NCBI RefSeq assembly: GCF_026151205.1
Contig: NC_087073.1
Location: forward strand, 3,431,001 to 3,495,000
Direction: 5' to 3'
DNA from: Bolinopsis microptera
Taxonomy: Eukaryota > Ctenophora > Tentaculata > Lobata > Bolinopsidae
DNA length: 64,000 nt
Under the pieces are notes generated by a model, which saw nothing but the letters and a program-made list of their open reading frames with translations, was not told the origin of the DNA and searched no databases. Position numbers and translations under genes: made by a program. Shown here piece by piece: positions 34,424 to 56,601 of this stretch. Within the stretch, counting starts at the first letter, position 1; the number at the start of each line of letters is the position of its first letter.

Positions 34424-34500
34424 TGCCTGATTCGAGCAACGTGAAACAGGTATGGTATGCAGATGATGCAGCAGGTGGATTTTCTACAGCAACTACTAAA
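34424..34500 (+). pseudogene. Reverse transcriptase fragment with YADD motif
   Basis: The frame reads SNVKQVWYADDAAGGFST before decaying into stops. WYADD with its flanks matches a reverse transcriptase family common in cnidarian and other invertebrate genomes. A piece like the C-terminus of the same family lies at 39764-40117 in the same orientation, on the far side of the Copia insertion. The open frame between them (34597-34890, starting NWTLILVNVYDF) is not one I recognise. Confidence 0.5.
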
Positions 34501-34924
34501 TCATCCATCCATAAAAGTGATTTACAAAATTACACATAAACCTCGTGTCTCGGTGTTCACTTAAACGGTACTTGGCGGCTGAACTGTGTTTAACGTTTGC
34601 AGCTAAATTGGACTCTGATATTAGTAAATGTGTATGATTTTTTAAATATTGAACATACTCTGCAACCTGGTAGCGCGACTGACACAAAACCAAAAATGTT
34701 GGCCTGGCTTGTGCATAACCTAGTAAGTAACCCGCACTCCGATAAAAGCCGTCTGGAGAAACTCCGCAAAATGTTCATTGTAGTCAACGGGTACAAAGAA
34801 GCATTACTAGCAATTGTGTCCTTTACCGACCTACACAATTTGAACATTTTCGTGGCTAATTCATTGAACAACGTCAGATTTGAAATATAATGAAAGTGCT
34901 TTGAGGTAATTAGTGTGAATTGCA

Positions 34925-35314
34925 TACAACTCAACCCCAAGAGGTGGAGGAGGAAACTACAGAAGGATGTCAAGAGGACGTGGGAATCATCATCATCCGT
35001 ATAATCGACAAAAGAGTGCGTATACTGGATGCTATGCTTGTGGCGATAAAAACCATATTGCAAGATGGTGCACAAGCAAGAACAGAGCTTCTTCAAGTTC
35101 AACAGATAATGCACAGTATTTCGCACAAGATGGTGCTGAGAATGTTACGGCCATGGAAGCAGAGGGTGCATTTTTAACATTCATGGTGGTGTCTGAATCT
35201 GAAGATGTTGTTGAGATTCCTGAAGAGTGCCTGATGAGTGATACGAACCTTGGTTCTCTTGTATATGAGTCATTAGCATGTGCAGTTATTGATTCCGGAT
35301 GTACAAAGACAGTT
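34925..35314 (+). pseudogene. Copia gag C-terminus and protease start, broken
   Basis: The frame from about 34925 reads a Gly/Arg-rich stretch, a CCHC zinc knuckle (CYACGDKNHIARWC) and, after an acidic linker, the aspartic protease motif AVIDSGCTKTV. The coding sequence is cut at 35314 by an inserted segment. The N-terminal part of gag is missing because of the 5' deletion. Confidence 0.8.
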
Positions 35315-35806
35315 AGTGAAACAAATTTTAGTGAAACAAATTTAAAATTTTATCCTTTATTTTACAATCATAATATAATAATATTTATAAGCCTCCGTTT
35401 TGAAAGTTTTAAATTTTAATATATTCACATTTATATTTAAAATCCAATTTAATGTATAAGTCAATAACTGGCCGCCAAAGCCGCGCATTCTTGAAAACAG
35501 GATTAAATTGTTTATGATTATACAACAAATAGAAATAAATTTAAACTATCCGTGGTTTTTCTAAATTAATTATAATCTTACCTAAATCCAAAGCCAGCTT
35601 TGTAAAATTTACTATCAGATCATAATATATCGTCAATTCTCAATATTTACAATGCAACATTTCATTAATCTACATACAAGCGTACTCCAGCCCCTGCACG
35701 CATCCGTTCTTATGCCATGCGGCGCGGCTCAAGCCGCGCACGCACGTATTATTTTATACTTTTTGCTTTCTAATAAAGCAAAAAGTATAAAATAATAAAT
35801 AATAAT
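35315..35806. mobile_element. 492-bp insertion in the Copia protease
   Basis: Sequence unrelated to Copia separates the two halves of the protease frame. AGTT precedes it (35311-35314) and is repeated after it (35807-35810), consistent with a 4-bp target duplication. Near its right end are two perfect hairpins: GCGCGGCTCAAGCCGCGC (35722-35739) and a 23-bp stem with 5-nt loop (35747-35797) of TA-rich sequence around TTTTTGCTTT. No ORF. The element type is not recognised. Confidence 0.65.
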
Positions 35807-35810
35807 AGTT

Positions 35811-38345
35811 GTTGGTAGGAACTGGGTGAATCACTACAGAGAAACTCTGGAAGAAAAACAACTGAAAATGATGGTTAGTGAACCTTGCTCGATGCCTTTT
35901 AGATTTGGGGATGGACTCTAAGTCATTTCCACAGAAAAGACTATCATCCCTGGGCGAATAGGAAAGACAGATGTTCGGATAGAAGCAAACATTGTTAAGA
36001 AAGAACTGCCGTTGCTTCTCAGTAAAGCATCGTTAAAGAGAGCTGGTGCTGTGTTGGATTTCACAAATGATACAATGAGATTCAGTGGAGATTGTGTTGA
36101 TTTGTTTGAAACTAAATCAAAGCACTATTGCGTTCCTCTTTGTAATAAAAGACGCATGACCATTGGGCCGCCAGATCGAAAGACCCCACATCTGGTGATG
36201 ACAATCAGCGAAGAAGGTTTGTTTGGTACTGACGAAAAGGAGATTAGGAGGAAAGTGGAAAAAATCCACAAACAATTCTCACACCCTCCTAGTGATAAAC
36301 TGAAAACATTGCTGAAAACTGCAGGATTTAAGAGACCAGAATACATGAAAGCAATTGATGAGGTATCCAGCAGTTGTAAAATATGTCTGATGTACAAGAA
36401 ACCCAAGTCAAGACCAGTGGTGGGTCTCCCAAGAGGAAAGGTGTTCAACGAATGTGTTGCAATGGACCTTAAGAATGTTCCTGGCACTCCTAATGTGTAT
36501 ATCTTGCATATGATTGATTCGGTGACAAGATATTCAGCAGCTAGAATAATCTACAATAAGAAGAAAGAGACAATCATCCAAGGGATTTGCTCTGGATGGA
36601 TATCCATCTTTGGAAATCCAAAGAAATTCATGGCTGATAATGGTGGAGAGTTCGCCAATGAGGAGTTTACTGAGATGTGTCAAAGATTCAATGTGGATGT
36701 GCAAAATTCAGCTGCCGAGAGCCCTTGGAGCAATGGGATTGTAGAACGTCATCATAAGATGCTGACAGAGATGATGGTAAAAACGAAGGAAGATTCAAAA
36801 TGCAACTGGGAAGTTGCATTGTGTTGGGCACTAAGTGCGAAAAACTCCATGCAGATGTTTGGTGGGTTTTCTGCAAATCAGTTGACAATGGGCCGTAACC
36901 CTTCACTTCCGAATGTCATCGATGATAGACTGCCAGCTTTAGAAGAAACAACGGTGAGTAAAACCGTGGCTGATAATGTTAATGCAATGCACATGGCAAG
37001 GCAAGCATTTGCAAAGTGTGAAAGTAGCAACAAGATACGTAAAGCTCTGCAAAGCCAAGTTCGGACAAGCAATGATGAGTATTATAGCAATGGTGAAAAG
37101 GTGATGTACAAGAGAAAAGGATCTGCAAAATGGAGTGGGCCTGGTGTTATACTGGGGAGAGACATTACTCATTTATATATTTTAAAGCATGGAAATCAGT
37201 ATTATAAGTGCAGTGCATGTCATCTAACCAGGGATACAACAACAGGATATCCCATTACCTCAGAGTCAGTTGTTGGGCAACCTAACCCGAGTATTGTATC
37301 AAGTTCACCAAAATCCCCATTAGAGACGCAGAGAAATTTCCTAGAGGATCAACCATCTTGCTCTATGGAAACAGCAGTTTCTGTACCGGAAACAGAAACA
37401 CTGCCTCAAAGTGAGACAACAGCAACAATCAGACCTCAGCACAAATCAGGACTTCCTAAAGCAAGAAGTCACGTGGAGTTTCTTCCAAAGTATCCAGAGG
37501 AGGATAGTGAGATCTGGCATAAAGCTTGTATCCATAGCCGTGCAGGAAAATCAACTGGCAGTTACAAAAACTGTGTAAATATTCAACTTGATGGTGAGGA
37601 GAGCATCCAATGTGTGGATTGGTATGAGCTTGCTGTGAATTTGAGAGATGACCTGTCACCAGAAACAGAAGAAGAGGTGTTGCTGTCCAGTGTGAGTATG
37701 TATGACCAAGCAGTTGTAGATGCCAAGCTAGCAGAGCTTGAGAAGTTCAAAGTAAACAAGGTTTACGTGGAAGTTGATGCAAACGAACAGTCCAATGTTG
37801 GTGTTCGTTGGGTAATTACAAAGAAAGCAGAAGGTTCTGTTAAAGCTCGTTTAGTGGCACTTGGTTATCAAGAAAATAGTAGCAATATACGAAAGGACTC
37901 CCCAACATGTAACAGGGACTCTATAAGACTGCTCCTTACAATAGTTGCAACAGAAAGTTGGAAGTTACAACACATCGATGTTCAGGCTGCCTTCTTGCAA
38001 GGCAAGAAGATTTCAAGAGATGTCTTCATTATTCCTCCGAAGGAAGCTGAAACAAGGAAAATCTGGAAACTGAACAAATGTATTTACGGGTTAGTAGACG
38101 GACCTAGAATGTGGTATGTTGAGCTTCGTGATACTCTAGTGAAGTTAAATGTTGTGGTATCGTCATATGATGAGTCATTCATGTTCTGGTATGATGAAGG
38201 AAAACTCGAGGGTATCATTGCTGTGCATGTTGACGATCTGATGTTCAGTGGAAGCAAGAAGTTTGAAAGGGAAGTTATTGGGGAACTGAAGAAGAAGTTT
38301 CGTCTAAGTACGGAGGTCGAAGTTGAATTTGCTTACTGGTCTTGA
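35811..38345 (+). pseudogene. Copia protease end, integrase and reverse transcriptase, broken
   Basis: The protease frame resumes at 35811 (VGRNWVNHY) and meets a stop codon at 35929-35931. From 36012 an open frame of 777 codons holds the integrase zinc domain (H...H...CKIC), the DDE core (AMDLKN, ADNGGEF, NGIVERHH) and reverse transcriptase including LVALGYQE, IDVQAAFLQG and the catalytic box HVDDLMF. The frame ends at 38345 after a one-base shift. Confidence 0.9.
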
Positions 38346-39174
38346 TGTAAAGCAAACACAATCTGGAATTCTGGTATCACAACTGGGGTATGCAGACCAG
38401 ATTTCAAGAATAGAGATCGACCCCACCCGAGTGAATCGAAATACGCTCCCAATCAACGAGAAAGAAAAGCAACAACTGAGAACTGTGTGCGGACAGTTGT
38501 TGTGGGTATCAACACAGACACGGCCAGATGTAGCTTATGCTACATGTTTTGCTAGTAATTCTGTGACTGAAGGGACCATCGCAGATTTGAAAATGGTAAA
38601 CAAAACAGTAAAGTTCTTAGAAAAGAATCCTCTAACACTCAGGTTTAAGAAACTACTGTTGCCTGAGTCAGTCTTAGTGGTTTTCTGTGATGCATCGTAT
38701 GGAAACTTGAAGGATGGTAGCTCTCAGGGAGGCTTCATAATTTTCCTTGTTTCGCTTACAGGAAAATCTTGCCCCATTACATGGCAGAGTAGAAAAATCC
38801 GAAGAGTATGTAAAAGTACTTTAGCAGCGGAGAGTTGGGCAATGATCGAAGCAGTGGAAACATGTGAGTTGATCCAAGCTCAGCTGAGTGAGATCATGTT
38901 ATCTGGAAAACTTGATGTCATTGTAATGACTGATTGCAAGTCTCTACATGATGCTATCCAAACCTCGAAAAATGTTGATGACAAGGGATTGAGGATACCA
39001 ATAGCTTGCCTGAGACAGCAAGTGAACAAAAGTGAAATGACAGTTCGTTGGATTTCAACAAAGAAACAGCTTGCAGATTGTTTGACTAAAGCTGGAGCTC
39101 CAACTTCACTGCTACGGGAGGTATTGTCGTCAGGAGAATTTGACAATGACCTGTTTAGAATTGTATTCCAATAA
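38323..39174 (+). pseudogene. Copia reverse transcriptase end and RNase H, shifted frame
   Basis: Continues the Copia polyprotein in a different frame from the preceding part: TGLDVKQ, then CGQLLWVSTQTRPDV, then RNase H with its acidic residues in FCDASYG, STLAAESWA and MTDCKSLHD. It ends at a normal stop at 39174. The overlap with the upstream frame around 38323-38345 marks the frameshift. Confidence 0.9.
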
Positions 39175-39479
39175 TAAACATTGTATTCAAAGTTTTTAAT
39201 ATTGTGTGTGAAGGATTTTAATAATCTTAATAATTTGAAACTTAAAGAAGTTAAAAGAGTGAATATATTGGTATTTGTGATTTATATAATGTGCTCGTTT
39301 AAAAGAGTGAATATATTGGTATTTGTGATTTATATAATGTACTCGTTTAAAACGATTTTCTATTACATGTTGTGCATGTATCCACAAAGAGGGAAGTTAT
39401 ATTTAGAAAGATTATAGTCTTTCTTGTGACACCTTTATTTTATATTTAATATTTTAAATCTTTCAAAGCCTTTTTAAGA

Positions 39480-39657
39480 AAGAACGGGAGATTGTGAATT
39501 GCTATATATTTGGTTTATATATTTATGATAGTCGATATAATATATACTAATTGTGTTCTATTTCAGAATGTACCACAAACATGTTGTCTGTGGGGTTTGA
39601 TAATTACTTGTAACAACTGGTGTCTTTCATTGCATAGTGATCCATTTAAAGTTAACA
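39480..39657 (+). repeat. Copia polypurine tract and 3' LTR
   Basis: A purine-rich tract AAGAACGGGAGA immediately precedes the 165-bp LTR (39493-39657), which starts TGT and ends ACA. The downstream ATTAG is the 3' target duplication. The first 10 bp match the start of the element at 34914. Confidence 0.8.
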
Positions 39658-39763
39658 ATTAGGTGCAGTACCGTGAACTAATTTGTGGGATAATAGACAA
39701 ACTTTAAAGAATATTCGTTGGTCTATAGGGAGTATGTGGGCCTTCTTATAGAAAATTCTTCAT

Positions 39764-40117
39764 GTGGGCCTTCTTATAGAAAATTCTTATAGAAAATTCT
39801 TACATGAAAATGAGAAAATGCGATGTTACAACGCAAGGGTTCTTGAAGTGGAGAAAGGAAGCTTCTCACCTTTAGTTTTCTCGACTTCTGGTGGAATGGG
39901 TGGTGAAGCTGAAAGACTGGTTAAGAAGCTGGCCAGTAAGATGGAGTACCACACTGGCCAGAGGTACTCAGATGCTGTAGGATACATTAGAAAGCGTCTT
40001 CGCTTTGAAATCCTAAGAACAACAGTGATTTCTCTTCGTGGAGACAGAGGTGCGAGAAAAAACATTGTTGATATAAACAGTCTAGATCTTAACTTGGAGC
40101 CACAAGGCCAAGGGTAA
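39764..40117 (+). pseudogene. C-terminal fragment of an older reverse transcriptase
   Basis: The frame contains CYNARVLEVEKGSFSPLVFS, TSGGMGGEAERLVKKLASK, TGQRYSDAVGYIRKRLRF and a final SLRGDRG, matching the pattern NxRVLEVEHGTFTPLVFS...GG...R....IRxKLxFxxLR...LRGSR that I know from the ends of YADD reverse transcriptases in invertebrate genomes. It is preceded by a triplicated TTATAGAAAATTCTT. With the fragment at 34424 it suggests that the Copia element inserted into this older element. Confidence 0.6.
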
Positions 40118-40182
40118 TTTTTGATTGTTTAGAAATTTTTTAAATTCTTAAAGGGTAGATTTTATATAGGGTCATTGCTATA

Positions 40183-40745
40183 TTATGTGTATATTGTTTG
40201 AATAATTTTATTTATTAAAAATTTAAAAAATCTTATAGAAGGGAACCAGTCCGTGGTTCTGTCTTCTATGTTATAGATGAAACGAACTGCCCCATTAAGG
40301 GTGGATCCAAGTTTGTTTAGTATGGTCTTGGGTAGATTCATGTATAGAGAATTACAGTTATCTAATTTAGATATTACCAGTTGTTTCACCAACATCAATT
40401 TAATGTCTTCATCCAGGTAACGACCAATAGTTCTTAGGTTCATCATTATCCAGCTACATTTCCTTTTGACATTATTGATCTGTCTTTCCATATTTAAAGT
40501 TTCATCAAATTTGACACCCAGACTCTCCCAGCTGTCTCCTTTGCACTCCGTAGGTAGAATTTCAGTGCTTCCAAATTGCAGTCTGACACTGAGTTCACAC
40601 TTTTTAGAACATGGCTCTTTCCTAACACCAATAGTTCTGTCTTAGTTTCGTTCAGTTTCATGTAGTTTTTCACCATCCATGTTTTTATCTCTGCGAGATA
40701 TTTGTTTGTTCTGTCTCGGTCATCTGAGAAGCTACAGTTCTAATT
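40183..40745 (-). pseudogene. CR1/L2/Jockey-type LINE reverse transcriptase fragment
   Basis: On the minus strand from about 40745 the frames read NCSFSDDRDRTNKYL, EIKTWMVKNYMKLNETKTEL, then after a frame change ERQINNVKRKC, RYLDEDIKLMLVKQLVISKL and DNCNSLYMNLP. W.....LKLN..KTE and the LVxSxLDYCNSLxxxLP block are hallmarks of the C-terminal half of the reverse transcriptase in CR1/L2/Jockey LINEs. It is truncated on both sides and frame-shifted near 40494. Confidence 0.8.
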
Positions 40746-41016
40746 TTTTCAGGACAAACGTTATTCGAATGGCCAAACACAATTCAATAAAATTCAGCTC
40801 GATCTGACTATCCAAACTATCAAATAAATGCAAAAATGAACCTTCATTTAAAATAAATGAACTCAAATATTTTTCTCGAACCAGTGGTGGTAGTAAGTCA
40901 TACCAGAAAGAATTATTTCAATTGGTCACTCAGTGACTGAGCTATTAAGGCCAACTTATGCCCACTGACTTTTGGCCCACCCTGTATATATGCTAGCTTT
41001 GGTGAGAGGGCTATAG
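40746..41016. other. Non-coding, no gene recognised
   Basis: Short AT-rich stretch between the LINE fragment and the pogo-like element. Confidence 0.35.
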
Positions 41017-41018
41017 TA

Positions 41019-44000
41019 CAGTCAAATCCTTCCTAATTTAAGCCTTTGTCGGACAAAATTCGCAACAAAGCGATTTTAACGGGATATGGTCGGGACAGGT
41101 CACAGGAATCATTCCAGAGAGTTCCCAAAAAAAAGACTTCAGGAAAATCCACAATTACCACTTTTCTACCACCTTTTTACCACTTTGGTTTTCCGCAAAT
41201 AAGTCACGTTCTAAATATCCTAGAAGATTTTAGTTTAAAGCAGTGTGTTTAGAAAACAAAGAAGAACAACTTTCTCTTTAACAACTTTTTCAAAAATAAA
41301 TTATTTAATTAATTAATTAAATAATTAAAAATTTTTCAAATATTTCAAAAATATATTTTGTTAAAAATGTTCACAATTACATTCCACGTATAATGAACTA
41401 ATTTTTATAAAACTTTTGAAAATTTTCACTTTCAATATTTTGGACTTGTAAAATTTTCGAAATTTGTAAAGAATAACCACTATTTACCACTTTTTACCAC
41501 ATTGAATCTCCGCTAATAAAACAACTTCTGAATCTTGTAAAAGGTTCTAGATTGAACCAGTGTGTTCAAAACATAAAAGAGAACATCTTTTTATTTGACA
41601 ACCTTTGGATAAGATAATCAATTGATTAATTAATTAAATATTAATTAAATTTTTAAAAATTTAAAAATATAATTTTTATCAAAAATATTTGCCGTGACGT
41701 GAAACGTAAAATGAATTTACTTGAATAACAGAACATACATCGTCACATAGATTAGAATTAGATAACAGATAAAAAGAGATCCAGATAAATGGAATAAACG
41801 GTAAAATATCCAAATGTGTACGATACTATTATAGCTAATAACTATTAAATATTAACACATCATATCTCTCGACTTAGTATTGTGCTTAACTATATTGTTA
41901 AAATGGTTGTTTAAACAAGACTTAGCAATTTTTCAATCGCTAACTAGAGATCTTATCTCTGATTGTCAGTTTATCGTTTGGAAGTGTAAGCTTCAGCTTT
42001 TACTTTATGTTGACTTCTCTTCGTAAAAAAGTTAAATATGCTAAAAATCGAGGACTGAAATCACACCAAATAGTTGACATTTTGAAAACAGAAGAACACA
42101 TCGTGTGCCTGATACTCTACGCGTGCAGATTCTATGTAAGTAGCTGTCAACTAATATACAATAATAGTAATATGTTTTTACCGTTTTACTTTTCAGTTTT
42201 ATGTCAACCGAGACTCGAGAGCGCAACTAGAGGCATTCTCAACCAATACTATGTTTTAATTTACCAGGCAAATGAGGAGTTAATTCCGGTGAATAGGAGT
42301 TAAACCCCAGGTACTATTTTAACTATTTATCTTTTAAGTAAGTACACTAACTTTTAAACTATGCCCAGCAAGTTTGAAACGGATGGTTACAGTCCTATTC
42401 ATTATCCTGAGGCCTCTCATACTCTGTATAAATAAACAAACCATCGTAACACAGGTTGGATCAACATTCAACAACCCCTGGTCACTGAACGAAATTAAAC
42501 GGCAGTACAACGGCCTGACTGATTCTGCTCAGAGTGACGTCTATTGTGTGTTATTGCAGACAGTGATCATAGACCAGTTCCAAAGATTCATATCGGCCAA
42601 TGAAGATGAGTCCGTTGTAACTGAGTCAGAACCATCTTTAGTTCACGAACACAGTTTAAACAAATATCCATTCTGTAACGTAGAGATCGCACCAAATGAT
42701 AAATCCTCAAATCGGATTACAGACAGGGTAAGTTATTGTGTGGGGGAGGGGGGAGGTGGTATAGTACACATACGTTAGGCTCTTACTAATTCGCTCGCCC
42801 AAAAATTTCTCCGACGTGACTTTTATTATTATTATTTCTCCGTAGCTTAGTGCACTAGATTCCCACTATCGGAATCGTTCTGAATAGCCGATCCTTACCA
42901 ACTCCGTGGATCCGACTGGTGGTGTCTGATCCAGTGAATGAGTGGCATAGAAATCGTGCAGAAAGCCCAATTACGGTATCCTAACATCCTGTCACGTGAT
43001 TATCGATTGGGTAATCATTGATAACCCAATCAGTTTCGCTAACGAGATAAACAAATTGCTTGATAACTTCGTCATTTTCAATCCGTTTCGCGCCATCTTT
43101 TCAGATCATATTCCGAATGTAATGGCCTATTGCAATATGTTATAGTGCATTTTACAGCATGTTCGCAAACACGAGTACATGCTGATTATAAGACTCAACG
43201 TATGTGTATTGACTCATGGCACCCCCACTCCCCCTAAACGTAACTTGGAGGATATTTTGATTTCTAAGTGTTATTTAACGACCACGTTGCTGCTATAATA
43301 CCGATTTGAAACATTACTTATACAGGGGGCAGCACTTATCGTGTTTACCATCAGCTGCAGGCGTGGGATGAGAATGACCTTATAGATCCGATAAGCTGGG
43401 GAATGGGGATGGAAGATGAACAATGGGGTGCATGTTCCAGTGACCACTCTTATGAGTACAGCTCCGAAAAAGCTCATTCAAAACATCAGTTGCAACTGTT
43501 TTATGTTTAAAGTCAGGTTGTGGCAATGCTTGTTCATGCAGAAAAGCAGGAATACATTGTGGATCAACCTGCCTCAAATGTCAGCACAATTGCTTATTGC
43601 ACCAATGTGCCAGCTGAGGACTCATAAGTAAGACTCTTATCTAGTATATATGGTTATATAAAGTACTGCTTCGATTTTCCGATTAGTTTAATGAAAAGTT
43701 GTCAATTATTCGTGTTATGTAATTTTAAAATATTTTGATCGAAAATAATTATTATAATTTTTGAATATTTGTTTAATAATCGATTAACTAATTAATTAAT
43801 TATTTAATCCAAAGGTTATCAAATAAAAAGATGTTCTCTTTTATGTTTTGAAAACACTGGTTCAATCTAGAACCTTCTACGACATTCAGAAGTCGTTTTA
43901 TCAGCGGAGATTCGAAGTGGTAAAAAGTGGTAAATAGTGGTTATTCTTTACAAATTTCGAAAATTTTACAAGTCCAAAATATTGAAAGTGAAAATTTTCA

Positions 44001-44389
44001 AAAGTTTTATAAAAATTAGTTCATTATACGTGGAATGTAATTGTGAACATTTTTATCAAAATATATTTTTGAAATATTTGAAAATTTTTTAATTATTTAA
44101 TTAATTAATTAAATAATTTATTTTTGAAAAAGTTGTTAAAGAGAAAGTTGTTCTTCTTTGTTTTCTAAACACACTGCTTTAAACTAAAATCTTCTAGGAT
44201 ATTCAGAACGTGACTTATTTGCGGAATACCAAAGTGGTAAAAAGGTGGTAGAAAAGTGGTAATTGTGGATTTTCCTGAAGTCTTTTTTTTTGGGAACTCT
44301 CTGGAATGATTCCTGGGACCTGTCCCGAAAATATCCCGTTAAAATCGCTTTGTTGCGAATTTTGTCCGACAAAAAGACGTATTTGACTG
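41019..44389. mobile_element. pogo/Tigger-like element with ~650-bp inverted repeats
   Basis: The ends are CAGTCAAAT (41019) and ATTTGACTG (44389), each bordered by TA (41017-41018 and 44390-44391), the Tc1/mariner/pogo target duplication. Inverted repeats of about 650 bp (41019 to about 41690, and about 43740-44389) are highly similar throughout, including the GTCGGACAAAATTCGCAACA block found in pogo/Tigger ends. The 2-kb interior (41.7-43.7 kb) has no transposase signature; it holds exon-like open frames described separately. It is therefore non-autonomous, or a captured-sequence carrier. Confidence 0.8.
42007..43631 (+). other. Exon-like open frames inside the pogo-like element
   Basis: Three pieces look like exons. 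One at 42007-42135 (MLTSLRKKVKYAKNRGLKSH) ends at a GTAAGT donor with a matching TTTTCAG acceptor at about 42197. A second, 42374-42727, starts with a hydrophobic VTVLFIILRPLILC segment and ends AGG|GTAAGT. A third frame, 43327-43509 (STYRVYHQLQAWDENDL), follows a TTATACAG acceptor but its phase does not join the second, and it hits a stop, with open frame (VVAMLVHAEKQEYIVDQ) after it. I do not recognise the protein. Likely a captured or decayed gene fragment. Confidence 0.4.
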
Positions 44390-44391
44390 TA

Positions 44392-45167
44392 CTACTAGTG
44401 TAATTATTCCCAATTATTATACGATAGCTATGGAGAGGTATAAAATAGTGGGGGTCTGAAATGGCCAACATTTGGCTTTCATAATTATGTGAACAATCCC
44501 TCATGCTATTGTCAACTCTGTGCACTTTGAAATGTATCCTTTGCATTACACTGTACTGGATCTCAAGCCTTAAAAATTGCCTTTACTGCTAATTTAACTG
44601 AGTTTGATACTAGCAATTATCTTTGCTGGAGTCGTAAGTATGTTCTGTTCCATTAAGATACATGTGTGGATTGAAGCTATGTGGAGTTTTAAGGTACAAA
44701 GACTCTTAAGGGCCGTTATTGTAAAAACATTTTCAAATCCACACCCCATCTCCACCTTAGGTTGCTTAATGCTTATAGAATATTTGGACAATCCCTCACT
44801 GTATTATAGCTGAATGGTAGGTAATAGGCAGAGAAGTTTTCTCCTGTTTGATTAATTGCTCAGGACATTCAACCTATCACCTTATCTTCAAATACTTGCC
44901 CATGTTTAGTCTGTTGTGGACATATCTGATTGAAAGGATTGCTAAAGAACTTTGCATTATAAGTGTATATTTGAAAATGATAAGACTTGGTATACTGGAA
45001 ACTTGTATATTATTTTGATTTGATACTATTAACTATATTAGGATTTATTTTTGAATGTACAATTTGTTTTGAATATATGTATTAAGAAGCTTTTGCTGCT
45101 TGCCTTCTCTTGATTTAAAAGATAACAACATTATTAAATAAAATATCTGTGCAGCTAAAATGACTCA
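44392..45167. other. Upstream region of the SOD-repeat gene
   Basis: AT-rich non-coding sequence between the pogo-like element and the first exon of the plus-strand gene. It should contain its promoter. No clear TATA box was singled out. Confidence 0.4.

Positions 45168-56601
<11,434 letters not shown>

Larger units (their letters stand above)
34914..39657 (+). mobile_element. Decayed LTR/Copia retrotransposon
   Basis: The element starts TGTGAATTGC at 34914 and ends in ACA at 39657, flanked by 5-bp target duplications ATTAG at 34909-34913 and 39658-39662, the size typical of Copia. Order of coding parts is nucleocapsid zinc knuckle, protease, integrase, reverse transcriptase, RNase H, the Copia order. 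The 3' LTR (39493-39657) is complete. At the 5' end only the first 10 bp of the LTR remain before truncated gag, so the 5' LTR and most of gag were deleted after insertion. A 492-bp insertion, a stop codon and a frameshift also break it. Layout and RNase H motifs resemble animal GalEa-type Copia elements (inferred). Confidence 0.88.

Noticed and set aside
34597-35177. Overlapping open frames upstream of the Copia zinc knuckle
   Set aside because: The frame from 34920 shadows the Copia nucleocapsid frame; the 34597-34890 frame lies outside the element and matches no family I know, so it is only mentioned.
44604-44813. Frame starting LILAIIFAGV before a GTAAGT donor as first exon of the SOD-repeat gene
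   Set aside because: It has no ATG, is preceded by an in-frame stop, and its phase does not fit the exon at 45683; the exon at 45168 fits.
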